Shown: piece by piece, positions 52,938-62,841 of the stretch
Position numbering within the stretch: the stretch's first letter is position 1
Layout of the letters: every line of letters begins with the position of its first letter
Assembly (NCBI GenBank): GCA_014649155.1
Contig: BMSM01000002.1
Span: 372,001-436,000, forward strand
Length of the DNA stretch: 64,000 nucleotides
From: Streptomyces griseoviridis
Lineage (GTDB): Bacteria; Actinomycetota; Actinomycetes; Streptomycetales; Streptomycetaceae
Direction of reading: 5' to 3'
Notes under the pieces: model-generated
What the model was told of the DNA's origin: nothing
Database searches by the model: none
The model's input: only the letters and a program-made list of their open reading frames with translations
Made by a program: the position numbers and the translations under genes

Positions 52938-53570
52938 TCAGCGCGCAGTCTCCGCGTCGCCCGCCGCCCGGAACTCCACGGCGACCACGCCGTCCACATG
53001 GCGGCACAGGTCCTCCAGCACGGGCACCGCGATGTGGTCGGGGAGGCGGCCGGTGAGGACGACATGGCCGTGCGTCACATCGACCTGCACGGCGGACGGG
53101 GCCAGGCCGAGCGTCCGCACCAGGGCCTCCTCGATGATCTCGGTGCGGATCTCCCGGTCCTTGCGCAGGAAGACCCGCAGCAGATCGCTGCGGCTGACCA
53201 CCCCGACCAGCCGCTCGTCCGCGTCGACCACCAGCAGCCGCTTGATGCCGTGCCGGGCCAGCACCCGGGCGGCCTCGACGACGCTCCAGTCCTCCCGGGC
53301 GCAGACCGCCGGTGACGTCATCAGCCCCGCCGCGTCCGTCGCCGACGCCTTCGCCCCGCCGGGTGGCTCGGCGTCCGGCTCGCCGCCCCAGATCTTCTGC
53401 AGGAGGTCCGCCTCCGACACCACCCCCACCGGCCGGTCGTCCGCGTCCACGACGGGCACGGCGGTGATGTCGTACTCCTGCAGCAGGTGGGCGATCTCCT
53501 TGAACGGCGTGCCGCGCTGGACGCGGACGACGGCCTCGCTCATCAGCTCGCACACCTTCTGGTGGTTCAT
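52938..53570 (-). CDS. CBS-pair and BON domain protein
   Basis: 210 residues. Two CBS motifs (residues about 8-60 and 85-135; VVDADDRPVGVVSEADLL and VVDADERLVGVVSRSDLLR) bind adenine nucleotides. A BON domain follows (about 140-205; VDVTHGHVVLTGRLPDH). The role is probably sensing of energy charge or phospholipid/ligand contact. Such proteins are common in Streptomyces near stress and arm genes. ATG at 53570 follows AGGAAGATCGTTAG. Confidence 0.9.
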   Translation of the reverse strand: MNHQKVCELMSEAVVRVQRGTPFKEIAHLLQEYDITAVPVVDADDRPVGVVSEADLLQKIWGGEPDAEPPGGAKASATDAAGLMTSPAVCAREDWSVVEAARVLARHGIKRLLVVDADERLVGVVSRSDLLRVFLRKDREIRTEIIEEALVRTLGLAPSAVQVDVTHGHVVLTGRLPDHIAVPVLEDLCRHVDGVVAVEFRAAGDAETAR

Positions 53571-53769
53571 CTAACGATCTTCCTCTCCACTGCCGGCCGC
53601 CTGTGGCCGGCCTCCGACCTTCCGCAGGTGAGAACGGACGGCAGCCCCCAGGGGTGCCCCGTGTCACGCGGAAGGGCCACGCTGTGCGAAACCCGCGGCA
53701 GTCCGGCGGTCGGCGGAGCGGCGCACCCTCACCCTCACCCTCGCCGTCACCGGGGCCGGCGGTACTCGC

Positions 53770-53973
53770 ATGGTCCGTCGTGCGCCGGCCGCGCTGGAGC
53801 GTGACGACCACGTCGCCCACGCCGGCCTGCCGGTCTCACCCGACGGACGCGAGCTGATCGCCCACGAGTTCGGCACCGCGGGACGGATCGCGCAGGAGGA
53901 GTTCACCGCCCGGCTGCCGCTGGAGGCCCTGCGCGGGTCCGCGGGACATGTCCACCCGCGCGCGGTTCCGTGA
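53770..53973 (+). CDS. Small hypothetical protein or gene remnant
   Basis: 67 residues beginning MVRRAPAALERDDHVAHAGL and ending GSAGHVHPRAVP. Codon usage is coding-like in the middle (RELIAHEFGTAGRIAQEEFT), but there is no clear ribosome site and no recognised family. It lies in a decayed interval upstream of the MFS pseudogene, so it may be a fragment. Confidence 0.3.
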   Translation: MVRRAPAALERDDHVAHAGLPVSPDGRELIAHEFGTAGRIAQEEFTARLPLEALRGSAGHVHPRAVP

Positions 53974-53999
53974 GTCGACGCGAGGCCGTGGTACCCCGG

Positions 54000-55339
54000 C
54001 TACCGGGAATGAACCGGCGCGCCCACGTGCCGCAGGCCCCGGTCGAAGAGGGGCAGCAGCGGGAACAGCGCGCCCGCGCCGAGCATGAACCAGGCCGGCC
54101 GGTGCAGGCCGCCGGTGCTCGTGTGCGCGCCGGACGCGGCGCCGGTGGCGGTGGGGGCCGAGGCGACCATCGAGCCCAGGTACATGAAGGTGCCCATCAG
54201 CCCGGCGGAGGAGCCCATCCGCCCGGGGTCGGCCTGGTGGGAGACCGGATTCTGCAGCGCCAGGCTGTTCGGTCCCTGCGGCACACCGCAGATCGGCGTG
54301 ACGACGAGCAGTATCCACACCGGGCTGCCGGCGCCGAGCGTGAGGACGAGCGCGCGGGCCGCGAGCCGGCCGACGGCCCCGACGAAGCAACTCGCCGCGC
54401 ACCCCGCGCGGCGGCCGGTGGGTGCGGAGACGGCCACCAGGGTGCGGGCGTACGCCGTCGGCAGCGGCCGGTTGCCCCGAGCCCCGCGGGCCGGTGAAGG
54501 GCACGTCGGCCCGTAGCCTCCGCGCCGCGAACGCGCCGCCCGCGGCCACCACGATCACCGGCGGGTACCAGGTGCCCGGGTGCGGGTTCATCAGGAGGAG
54601 CGGCAGCGCCACCAGTGCCGCCGCGAAGAGCGCCGTGCCGGGCAGGTCCAGTTCGCGGGTCACCCGCCCGCTCCTGGCCCGGTGGTCCGCGCCGCCCTGC
54701 CGGGGCAGCCGCACCGCCGAGCGGGACCGCGGCCGCCGAGAGCGGGATGGTGACGGCGAGGGCGGCCCGCCGGCCGCCCCCTGAGATCAGCGGAGCCGAG
54801 CGACCGGCCGATCACCGCAGATCAGCGGAGCCGAGCGACCGGCCGGTCACCGCCACCCTCTGGCCGGCCACCGCCGGCACGGTCAGCGGCCCGGCCGGAC
54901 CGTCCGTCCTGGTGTGGACGGCCTCGCTGCGCAGCGGGGCCATGGCGGCCGGGTAGCCGGCACACGCGCGAACCGAGCAGCCCCCGCGCGCCGGTCCCGC
55001 ACGCCCAAGCCCGGGGCGAGGGTGCCGGCCGGCGGGTGGAGGCGAGGAACAGCCGCCGGGGGCCGAACGGGTCGATGGGCCGGCCGGCCCAGCGCGGTGG
55101 CCGGGTACAGGGCGGACACCAGCCAGGCCGTCCGGGATGGCGGGGCACCCGAGGGCCGCGCCGATGGGGACCAGGGCGAAGGCAATGATCGTGGAGGTGA
55201 CGGGGTCGAGCACCCAGCCGGGGGCACCGGGGGGTATCAGCCCCGGTCGAACCGCCCGGCCGGCGCGGTACCGGGCCCCGCCGTCCCGCGGTGCGACGGG
55301 CGTCTCGTCTGTCGGCCGGGTCCTCGGACCGTCGCTCAT
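54000..55339 (-). pseudogene. Frameshifted MFS drug-efflux transporter
   Basis: Parts of one 12-14 helix MFS transporter appear in different frames. Near the 5' end STIIAFALVPIGAALG is in one frame, then LVSALYPATALG in a second and PIDPFGPRRLFLA in a third, in order. The 3' part continues with LDLPGTALFAAALVALPLLLM and then VTPICGVPQGPNSLALQNPV with MGSSAGLMGTFMYLGSMVA, again in different frames. A 35-bp tandem duplication (54784-54853) sits inside and adds 35 nt, which is not a multiple of three. The gene cannot make a full transporter. Confidence 0.7.
54784..54853. repeat. 35-bp tandem duplication inside the MFS pseudogene
   Basis: Units 54784-54818 and 54819-54853 begin AGATCAGCGGAGCCGAGCG and differ at one base (A/G at unit position 28). 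The length shifts frame by two, so the duplication itself breaks the transporter reading frame. Confidence 0.9.
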
Positions 55340-55478
55340 GACGCCACCGTGAATCCAGGCAGCCTTACCTGTGCAGTTCAGCCTGCACAGTTTTCCGGGT
55401 TGACCCTCGTACCCGGACCGGCGTACGTGGACCGGGACAGTGCGGGTACGCGGAGGGGAACGCCGAGGGAGGAGTGTC

Positions 55479-55796
55479 ATGACGACGTACGTCATCTCGG
55501 TCCCGGGAACGTTCACCGGAACCGCCGGCGAGGAGGTCCGCGCCCGGGTGGCCCGGTCCCTGCGCCCGGCCGACCCGCACCGCACCCAGATGGGGGACGA
55601 GGAGGACCTGGACGTCCTCTCCGTCAACGACGACGGAACCTTCACCGTCCGGCTCACCGTCGACGCGGCCACCGGCCCGGAGGCGGAACGGCAGGCGCGG
55701 CGGCTCGCCGAGGACGCGCTGGCCGACGCGGGCCTGGACGAGCGCGCCGCCCCGCTGGGACCGGCCGTGATCACCGGCATCGACTCGGGCGTCTGA
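55479..55796 (+). CDS. Hypothetical protein, 105 residues
   Basis: It begins MTTYVISVPGTFTG and has an alternating beta/alpha pattern (VLSVNDDGTFTVRLTVDA, then AERQARRLAEDALADAGLD), suggesting a small ferredoxin-like or similar two-layer fold. No known family recognised. The ATG at 55479 follows GGAGGAGTGTC. It stands alone between the MFS pseudogene and an SDR gene 65 nt downstream. Confidence 0.75.
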   Translation: MTTYVISVPGTFTGTAGEEVRARVARSLRPADPHRTQMGDEEDLDVLSVNDDGTFTVRLTVDAATGPEAERQARRLAEDALADAGLDERAAPLGPAVITGIDSGV

Positions 55797-55861
55797 CCCG
55801 GCCCGGACGCGGTACCCGGTCAGCCCGCCGCACCCCGGAGCGGGGCACGAGGAGTGGTCGT

Positions 55862-56770
55862 ATGCCGGTGAAGAACAATCCGCTCGACGGCAGGACGGCC
55901 GTCGTGACCGGCGCGGCGCGCGGACTGGGCGCCGCCCTGGCCCACGACCTGTCCAGGCGGGGCATGCGGCTGGCCCTGCTCGGCCGGGAACAGGCGGCCC
56001 TGGCCCGGGTCCGGGACGAGCTGCCCGGCGAGGCGGGATGCTGGGAGGCCGATGTCACCGACGACGCCGCCATGGCCCGGGCCGCCGCCGGCATCCGGCA
56101 GCGGTTCGGGCCGCCGTCGGTGGTGGTCGCCAACGCGGGCGTCGCCGAGGGCGGTCCGTTCGCCGAGTCCGACCCGGAGACCTGGCGGCGCGTCATCGAG
56201 GTCAACCTCGTGGGCAGCGCCGTCACCGCCCGCACCTTCCTGCCCGACCTGTTCCGCACCCGCGGTTACCACCTCCAGGTCGCCTCGCTCGCCTCCATCG
56301 GAGCGGCGCCCCTGATGAGCGCCTACTGCGCGTCCAAGGCGGGCGTGGAGTCCTTCGCCCACGCGCTGCGGGCCGAGGTGGCCCACCGGCGGGTCGGCGT
56401 CGGCATCGCCTACATCAACTGGACCGACACCGACATGATCCAGGACGCCGACCGGTACCCCGTGCTGCGCGAGCTGCGGGGCCACATGCCGCCGCCCGCC
56501 CGGAAGGTCTACCCGGTCGCCCTCGTGGCCGGACGGCTGGCCGACGCGGTCGAACGGCGCCGGCCCAGCGTGTACGTACCGCGCTGGCTGCGCGCGGCCC
56601 AGCTGGTGCGGGCCGCGATGCCGCCCGTCGTCACCGCGGTGTCCCGGCGGGAACTGCCCCGCCTCGCCGCCGCCCAGCCGTTCGAGGCGACCGGCCTGCT
56701 CGGCGCGGGCGGCCGGGCCGCGCTGGCCCCGCCCCGCCCGCTGGGCCGGCTCGGCGGCGCGGGCGACTGA
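55862..56770 (+). CDS. Short-chain dehydrogenase/reductase
   Basis: 302 residues. TGAARGLG (residues 17-24) binds the cofactor, NAG (91-93) is conserved, and the catalytic set is Ser142, Tyr155-x-x-x-Lys159 (VASLASIG and MSAYCASKAG). A 70-residue C-terminal extension (PSVYVPRWLRAAQLVRAAMP onward) follows the core, as in SDRs related to fatty or secondary-alcohol metabolism. Substrate unknown. ATG at 55862 follows GAGGAGTGGTCGT. Confidence 0.88.
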   Translation: MPVKNNPLDGRTAVVTGAARGLGAALAHDLSRRGMRLALLGREQAALARVRDELPGEAGCWEADVTDDAAMARAAAGIRQRFGPPSVVVANAGVAEGGPFAESDPETWRRVIEVNLVGSAVTARTFLPDLFRTRGYHLQVASLASIGAAPLMSAYCASKAGVESFAHALRAEVAHRRVGVGIAYINWTDTDMIQDADRYPVLRELRGHMPPPARKVYPVALVAGRLADAVERRRPSVYVPRWLRAAQLVRAAMPPVVTAVSRRELPRLAAAQPFEATGLLGAGGRAALAPPRPLGRLGGAGD

Positions 56771-56791
56771 CGCCCCGGGCCGGCCCGGGTG

Positions 56792-58294
56792 TCAGGACGG
56801 GGAGCGGTGGGTCCAGCCGCCGGCCAGCATCGTCGCGTGCACCGGCATGGCGCGCAGGGTGCCCGGGTCCGCGCGCAGCGGGTCGGCGTCGGTCACCACC
56901 AGGTCCGCCGGGTCCCCGACCCGGATCAGCCGCCTGCCCCGGGTGGAGCAGGCGAGCGCCTCGGCCACCGTGATCCGCTGCTCCGGGTGCCACGGCGGCC
57001 GGCTGCCGTCCGTCCGCTCGACCGCCGAGGCGATGGTCAGCCACGGGTCCAGCGGCGCCACGGGCGCGTCGGACCCCAGCTCCAGCCGGGCGCCGGCGCG
57101 CAGCAGGCCGGCGAAGGCGTAGGCACGGTGGGTGCGGCCGCTCCAGTGCCGGTCGGCCACGTCCCGGTCGTCCACGGCATGGGTCGGCTGCACCCCGAGG
57201 GTGATGTCCAGCTCGGCGAAGCGCGGGACGTCCTCTGCGGCCAGCAGCTGGCCGTGCTCGATCCGGCCGGGGCAGCGCACCGCCTCGAACGCGTCCAGCG
57301 CCGTCCGGTTGGCGCGGTCCCCGATGGCGTGCACGGCCGGGGTGATGCCGTGTGCGGACGCGTGGCGCAGCAGCGCGACGAGTTCGTCCGGCCCCACCTC
57401 GGCGAGCCCGTGGGAACCGGGCGCGCCGGGCTCCAGACCGGGGTAGGGGTCGTGGCAGAGGGCGGTACGGGTGTTGAGGGAGCCGTCGCCGAGCACCTTG
57501 AGCGGCCCCACCTCGACGCGGCCGGCGGGCGTGTCCAGGAGCTGACCGGTGCGCAGCCCGCGCCGGACCGCCGCGTCCAGGTACGGCGGCCACACCGAGG
57601 CGGCCACCCGCAGCGGCGGCGGCGTGGCCCGCGCCCGCCGGGTCCAGTCGGTGATGTTGTCCGCGTACTCGAAGTCGATGAGGCCGGTCACCCCGCGGGC
57701 CGCCGCCGCGGCGCACGCCTCGCGCACCCACCGGTCGGTCACCTCGGCGGACACCGCCGTGAGGGCCGCGACGGCACGCATGCAGGTCTCGTCCCGCAGC
57801 ACTCCCGTCGGATGGCCGCCGTGTCCGGCGGCGGCGAGGGCGGCGGAGTCGAGCCAGGCGCAGTGCAGGTCGGCGCCGATCAGCAGCACCGGCCGGTCCC
57901 CGGCGACCGCGTCCAGCAGGTCCTTGCCGGGGGTGTCGGGCCACAGTCCGTCGCGGAAGCCGTAGCCGACGAGGATCTCCCCGGCCGGCAGCGTGGCGGC
58001 CCGGGCGCCGACCGCGTCGGCGGCGGCCCGCGCCGACCGGGCGCCGGACAGGTCGAGCCGGCGGCGCACCCCCGCCCACTGGACCAGGTGCACATGGCAG
58101 TCCCAGAGGCCGGGCAGCAGGGTACGGCCGTCCAGGTCGACGCGCTCACCCGCGGCGCGGGGCGCCTCGCCCGCCGGGTGCACGGCCGTGACCAGGCCGT
58201 CCTCGATCCGTACGTCGCTCAGCGGCCCGTCGGCTCCGAGGCGGGCCCCGATCAGGGTGACCGGTGGCGCGGTGGTCGTGCGGGTCGTCGTCAC
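56792..58294 (-). CDS. Amidohydrolase, YtcJ-like
   Basis: 500 residues. Metal ligands include His67-x-His69 in WDCHVHL. The late conserved AVHAIGDRANRTALDAFE and LGSDAPVAPLDPW mark the YtcJ/amidohydrolase_3 group. These enzymes hydrolyse amides, esters or related bonds; specificity is not predictable. GTG start at 58294, with GAGGACCCC as ribosome site. It is convergent with the SDR gene. Confidence 0.88.
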   Translation of the reverse strand: MTTTRTTTAPPVTLIGARLGADGPLSDVRIEDGLVTAVHPAGEAPRAAGERVDLDGRTLLPGLWDCHVHLVQWAGVRRRLDLSGARSARAAADAVGARAATLPAGEILVGYGFRDGLWPDTPGKDLLDAVAGDRPVLLIGADLHCAWLDSAALAAAGHGGHPTGVLRDETCMRAVAALTAVSAEVTDRWVREACAAAAARGVTGLIDFEYADNITDWTRRARATPPPLRVAASVWPPYLDAAVRRGLRTGQLLDTPAGRVEVGPLKVLGDGSLNTRTALCHDPYPGLEPGAPGSHGLAEVGPDELVALLRHASAHGITPAVHAIGDRANRTALDAFEAVRCPGRIEHGQLLAAEDVPRFAELDITLGVQPTHAVDDRDVADRHWSGRTHRAYAFAGLLRAGARLELGSDAPVAPLDPWLTIASAVERTDGSRPPWHPEQRITVAEALACSTRGRRLIRVGDPADLVVTDADPLRADPGTLRAMPVHATMLAGGWTHRSPS

Positions 58295-58445
58295 GGGGTC
58301 CTCCAGGCGGGGAAACGGCGCGTGCGGTGGTCCACCGGCGCGGACCGTACCCCGCGGGGGCGGGTCCCGGCGAGAAGGCCGCCGGACACCGTGGCGACGA
58401 CGGACCGGGCCGGCCGTGTACGGCCGGCCCGGTCACGGGGGACCG

Positions 58446-61400
58446 TCACGTCCTGGGCGTACCGGTGACGGTGAACTGCGAACCGGGTTCGATCCGCACG
58501 TCGCCCTCGGCGGAGTTCCTGATGGTGACGTCCGTGAGCGTGGCGCTGCCCCGGGCGCCGCCCATCGCCAGGATGCCGGAGCCGTGGATCGACCCGTCGA
58601 TCAGGACACCGGTGATCCGGACGTCCGGCGTCGCGCCGCCTCCCGTCTTGAACTGGATGCCGTCGTACGTCGAGTCATGGATCTCGGTGTCCCGGATGGT
58701 CACCCCCGGGATGTCCTGCCCCTGGGCGAACAGCGTGATGGCGCCGAACTCCTGCGCCTCGCCCCAGAACGCGCCGCCCGTGCGGTACAGGGCGTTGCCC
58801 GCGATCAGGGTCTGCCCGGAGAAGGGCAGCGGGTCGTGATCGGTGGCCAGCATGATGCCCGGGTAGTTCATGGTGTCCGAGACGACGTTGTTCTCGACGG
58901 TGTTGCCGTAACCCCCGTAGACCGCGATGCCGTTGGCCCGCCACGGCAGCTGGATGGTGTTGTTGCGGAAGTGGTTGTCGTGGCCGATGTCGACGGCGGT
59001 GTCCTTCACGTACTTGCTGGCCCATACGGCGAGCGAGTCGTCGCCGGTGTTGCGGAAGGACGAGTTGTGGACGGTCGAGTTGCGGGTGCCGTTGGCGAAG
59101 TTGATGCCGTCGGCGTAGGTGTTGCGGATGCGGACGCCGGTGAACTCCAGCCCGTCGCCGGGCCCCCACAGCTCCGGGATGTTCGAGTAGTCGCGGCCGG
59201 CCCAGACACCGACGTTGGCGTGCTCGATCCACACATCGGAGATCTTCGTGTTCTTGCCGAAGCGGCCGTTGAGACCGACCCCTCCTTCCTGGCCGCCGTC
59301 CCCGCCCCGGATGGTGCCGGAGCCGAAGATGGCGATGCCGGATATCCGGGTGTTGTCGTCGATGTCGAAGCCGAAGTTGCCCTCGTGCGGGTGGTTGATG
59401 CCGCCGGCCTCGTGCGGCGGGGTCAGCGTGGAGAACTGCGCGTGCCACATGCCGGCGCCGCGGAGGGTGACGTCCCGGATGCCGACCTGGTTGTACTGGC
59501 CGCGGTTCTGGGGGTCGTCGGTGAGGATCTTCTGTTCCTGGCGCCACTGCCCGGCCGGCACCCACACGCAGGGGATCCGGCCGTCCTGGTCGGCGGTGAC
59601 CGCCCGCTGGAGGGCGTCGGTGTCGTCGAGCCCGTCGTTGGGGACGGCCCCGTACTCGGTGATCGACACGCAGTCCGCCGGTTTGCCGGCCGGGGGAGCG
59701 ACCTGCTCCAGGTCGATCAGGTCGATGATCTGGAAGGCGGCGGTGTCGCCCGCGTCGCGCTGGAGCCGGAACGTGGTGCCCGGCGGGTAGGTGTCCGCCA
59801 GCAGCGCGTGGGACTCGTCGAACAGGCGCCGCGCGTCACCTCCGGGCCGGTTGGTGAGCCCCTCCGGGTCGTCGGTGGACCCGTACAGCCAGCTGTGCTT
59901 GGACGACAGGGGCAGCTTCTGCACGAACCGGCCGTCGGCGTACAGGCTGATAGTGGTGTCCGCGCCGCCGCCGCCGGGCGCGTCGGGGACGGAGTTGCGC
60001 ACCACGACGGAGTTGGCCGAGGCGGTGGAGGTGAACTCGACGTACTCGCCGGTGGCGTCCAGCCGGACCGACTTCCGTCCCGAGGACTCGGTGCCGAAGT
60101 TCGTGTGCCCGAAGGTGCGCTCGGCGTCGGCCTCCAGCAGGGTCCCCCGGTAGCGGCCGTCCTCGGCCTCGTACTCGGTGTACGGCACGGCGGCGCCCCT
60201 GCCGACGACGAGGGGCTTGGTGAACACGTTGTCGGTCTCGTCGGTCTCGGTCACCACGCCGGTGGCGTCGGCGGTCGCGGTGAGTGTGGTACCGCCCGCG
60301 GCCGCCGTCCAGGCGCCGGTGACCGGCACGTCCACCGTGGCGCCCGCGGCGACCTGGCCGGTGGTGCCGTCGAGGGTGGTGGTGCCGGCCTGGAGGCGGG
60401 TCACCGATCCGGCCGGGGCGGCGGTGGTCCCGGCGTTGTGGACGGCGACGGTGAAGGAGACGGCGGCGCCCACGGCCGGGTTCGCCGGGTCCGGTGTGAT
60501 GGCGCGGACCTCCAGGTCGGGTCCGGGCGCGCGGGCGACGACCAGCCGGTCGGCGGCGTTGCGGCTGTTGTTGGTGTCGTCCAGCTCGACGACCGTGCCG
60601 CGCGGGTCCACCACCGCGGAGACGCCGTAGCTGCCGGCCGGGCGGGTCCCGGCGCCGACCTCGACCTGGGCGGAGGCGCCGGGTTCCAGGGCGGGGACCT
60701 GGGCACCGCCCGCGACCGTGCCCTCGACGCTGGCCTCGACCGTCGTCGCGGCCGAGCGGGCGGTCCCGGCGTTGCGGACGGTGGCGCGCACGGTCACCGG
60801 GTCGCGCTCGGTGGGCTGGGCCGGTGACCAGTCCAGGCCGGTCACGGTCAGGTCGGGCGCGGGTGCCGCGGTGCCGACCACCTGGAACTCGGCGACCTGG
60901 CCGCCGGGGGCCCCGGTGTTCGCGGAGAACCTCAGCCGTACGTCGGCCCAGCGGCCGTTGACCGGGATGGTCACGGTGTTGCCGGTGGCCGGGGTGAAGG
61001 CGTAGTCGGCGCGGTCGCGGACCGAGGTGAAGGTGCCCGCGGACGCGGCACGGCCCAGCACCTGGATGCCTTGGGTGCGGGCCGCCCACACCGGGTCCGG
61101 GTTCAGCTTGACCACCACGGCGCTGACGTCCGCGTCCGCGCCCAGTTTCACGGTGAGGTCGGCCGGTTGTCCCGCGGCCTCCCAGTAGGTGGAAAGGGAG
61201 TCGTCGGTGGCGTTGGCGGCGACGTAGGACTGCGTCGAGGAGGTGGCCTCGGCGGGTTTGCCGCGCGCCAGGTTGGTACCGGTGGGCGGCGGCTCGGTGG
61301 TCGCGTCCTCGCCGTACACCTCCAGCTCGGCGAGCTGGGCCGCGTTCCAGCCGGTGTTGCCGCTGATCGCGACGCGCACGTACCGGGCCTCGGCCGCGTC

Positions 61401-61853
61401 CGCCAGGTCGACGGAGACGGTGTTGCCCCGCGCCGGGTCGAAGGCGCGGGGGGCGGAGGCGTCGAGGGTGCGGAACGCGGAGCCGTCGGCACTGCCCTGG
61501 AGGGACAGCGTCTGGGTACGGCCCTCCCAGCCGGACGGCAGCTTGAGCACCACCCGGTCGACGTCCCGGGCGGTCCCGAGGTCGGTCTGCACCCACTGCG
61601 GGAACGACCCGGCGGGGCCCTCCCAGTAGGACGCCTGCGCGCCGTCGGTGACGTTGCGGGCGGGGTATTCACCGTGTGTGCCGCCGGCCGTGGCCGGACG
61701 GCCGAGCGCGAGGTTGGCGCCGGCGGCGGCGGGCGCCCGGCCCGGCGCGGCCTGGGCGGGGGCGGCGAGGGCCAGCGTCGCCGGTCCGGCCGCCACGAGA
61801 CACGCCGTGACCGCGCAGGTCAGCGGTCGGCGGCCGAGGGATCTCCATCTCAT
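58446..61853 (-). CDS. Secreted multidomain beta-helix glycoside hydrolase (GH87 mycodextranase/alpha-1,3-glucanase-like)
   Basis: 1135 residues. A signal peptide (RPLTCAVTACLVAAGPATLA, cleavage near AQA-AP) is followed by two discoidin/F5-8C domains (about 45-180 and 190-330), two CARDB Ig-like domains (about 335-440 and 445-555), a CBM35/CBM6-like domain (about 560-700, starting YEAEDGRYRGTLLEAD), then a right-handed beta helix (about 715-1135) opening with VSITEYGAVPNDGLDDTDA. NTGDDSLAVWAS in the helix may hold catalytic acids, as in GH87. ATG at 61853 follows AGGACCTC. Substrate (alpha-1,3-glucan) is inferred by family and should be tested. Confidence 0.8.
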   Translation of the reverse strand: MRWRSLGRRPLTCAVTACLVAAGPATLALAAPAQAAPGRAPAAAGANLALGRPATAGGTHGEYPARNVTDGAQASYWEGPAGSFPQWVQTDLGTARDVDRVVLKLPSGWEGRTQTLSLQGSADGSAFRTLDASAPRAFDPARGNTVSVDLADAAEARYVRVAISGNTGWNAAQLAELEVYGEDATTEPPPTGTNLARGKPAEATSSTQSYVAANATDDSLSTYWEAAGQPADLTVKLGADADVSAVVVKLNPDPVWAARTQGIQVLGRAASAGTFTSVRDRADYAFTPATGNTVTIPVNGRWADVRLRFSANTGAPGGQVAEFQVVGTAAPAPDLTVTGLDWSPAQPTERDPVTVRATVRNAGTARSAATTVEASVEGTVAGGAQVPALEPGASAQVEVGAGTRPAGSYGVSAVVDPRGTVVELDDTNNSRNAADRLVVARAPGPDLEVRAITPDPANPAVGAAVSFTVAVHNAGTTAAPAGSVTRLQAGTTTLDGTTGQVAAGATVDVPVTGAWTAAAGGTTLTATADATGVVTETDETDNVFTKPLVVGRGAAVPYTEYEAEDGRYRGTLLEADAERTFGHTNFGTESSGRKSVRLDATGEYVEFTSTASANSVVVRNSVPDAPGGGGADTTISLYADGRFVQKLPLSSKHSWLYGSTDDPEGLTNRPGGDARRLFDESHALLADTYPPGTTFRLQRDAGDTAAFQIIDLIDLEQVAPPAGKPADCVSITEYGAVPNDGLDDTDALQRAVTADQDGRIPCVWVPAGQWRQEQKILTDDPQNRGQYNQVGIRDVTLRGAGMWHAQFSTLTPPHEAGGINHPHEGNFGFDIDDNTRISGIAIFGSGTIRGGDGGQEGGVGLNGRFGKNTKISDVWIEHANVGVWAGRDYSNIPELWGPGDGLEFTGVRIRNTYADGINFANGTRNSTVHNSSFRNTGDDSLAVWASKYVKDTAVDIGHDNHFRNNTIQLPWRANGIAVYGGYGNTVENNVVSDTMNYPGIMLATDHDPLPFSGQTLIAGNALYRTGGAFWGEAQEFGAITLFAQGQDIPGVTIRDTEIHDSTYDGIQFKTGGGATPDVRITGVLIDGSIHGSGILAMGGARGSATLTDVTIRNSAEGDVRIEPGSQFTVTGTPRT

Positions 61854-62188
61854 GAGGTCCTCTGTTTCCGTGAAGTCTGCACGCCAATTGAGCAACCAGG
61901 TCGACTTTTTGCAGAAAACGCGTCATCAGAGTTGTGGTGGCCCAGGGGTTTGTCAATGCTCCGGGAAGGGAGCTGTGACATGCGGAAATCCGCTTGCGCT
62001 GCTTGCGCCGCCTTGCGTTGACCGGCGCGTTCCGGCTGCCTACGCGGTGACCCCGCCGTATGTCTCGTGCGGAGGAGGCGGAGGGCTGTGCGCGGGGACA
62101 TCCGGTAGGTGGCTGAGCGCAAAGAAACGAGCAGGGCGCGCAAGTACCTTGCTCATCGAGCGTCCGGAGGTGCGCCCGGTGGGGGAGG
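61854..62188. other. 335-bp gap between the beta-helix hydrolase and the LuxR pseudogene
   Basis: It holds the upstream region of the hydrolase. A minus-strand TTGACA at 61956-61951 could be its -35 hexamer, but the matching -10 is weak. No gene seen. Confidence 0.4.
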
Positions 62189-62841
62189 TCAGGTGCCCAG
62201 GTCGGCGTCGCGGGCGCGGGTCATCGCGTCGTCGCGGTTGCTGACCTGGAGCTTGGCGAAGACGTGCGACACGTGGTTGCGCACCGTCTGGTCCGACGGG
62301 GCCAGATGACGGGTGATCCGCCGGTTGGTGTGCCCGCGGGCCGGCAGATCGAGGATCTCCCGCTCCCGGCCGGTCAGCCGGGGGAAGGCCAGCCGGCCGG
62401 GGAACGCGGGGATCGCGGAGAAGTACGTGCCCAGCCGTTCGGCGATGGAGGCGCTGAACACCGCGCCTCCATCGGCCACCGTCCGTACCGCGCGCAGCAG
62501 TTCGTCCCGGGACGCCTCCTCGGCCACACAGCCGTGCGCGCCCGCGCGCGGCGCCGCCACCTCGTCGTCGTCCTCGAACCGGGAGACGACGAGCACCCGT
62601 GGCCGGGGGCCGGCCGTCCCCGAGGTGATCGCGCGGATCGCCTCCACGCCCGCGTCCGGGGCGCTCGCGGCTCCATGAGGACCACCTGCACGGCGCGGCC
62701 GAGCCGGGTGACGGTCTCGACCGCCCCCTCGCCGCTGCCCGCCTCCCCGACCACCGCCAGGTCGTCCTCGGTGTCCAGGGCGACCCGCAGTCCCTGGAGG
62801 AACAGGGGACGGTGGTCGACGATGAGCACACCCACGGCCAC
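62189..62841 (-). pseudogene. Frameshifted LuxR-type response regulator
   Basis: A receiver-like half starts at GTG 62841 (VGVLIVDHRPLFLQGLRVAL) and runs to VVLMEPRAP. The frame then changes near 62675, and the rest (VEAIRAITSG, then the GerE HTH LTGREREILDLPARGHTNRR) is in another frame. The receiver is already degenerate: the usual acidic pair reads Val-Asp and the phosphoacceptor site is Glu (LMEPRAP). A sequencing error could explain the single shift. No partner kinase is adjacent. Confidence 0.65.

Noticed and set aside
57993..60827. 944-codon plus-strand open frame
   Set aside because: It mirrors the amidohydrolase and beta-helix hydrolase genes on the other strand and reads as Val/Gly/Asp-rich shadow sequence.
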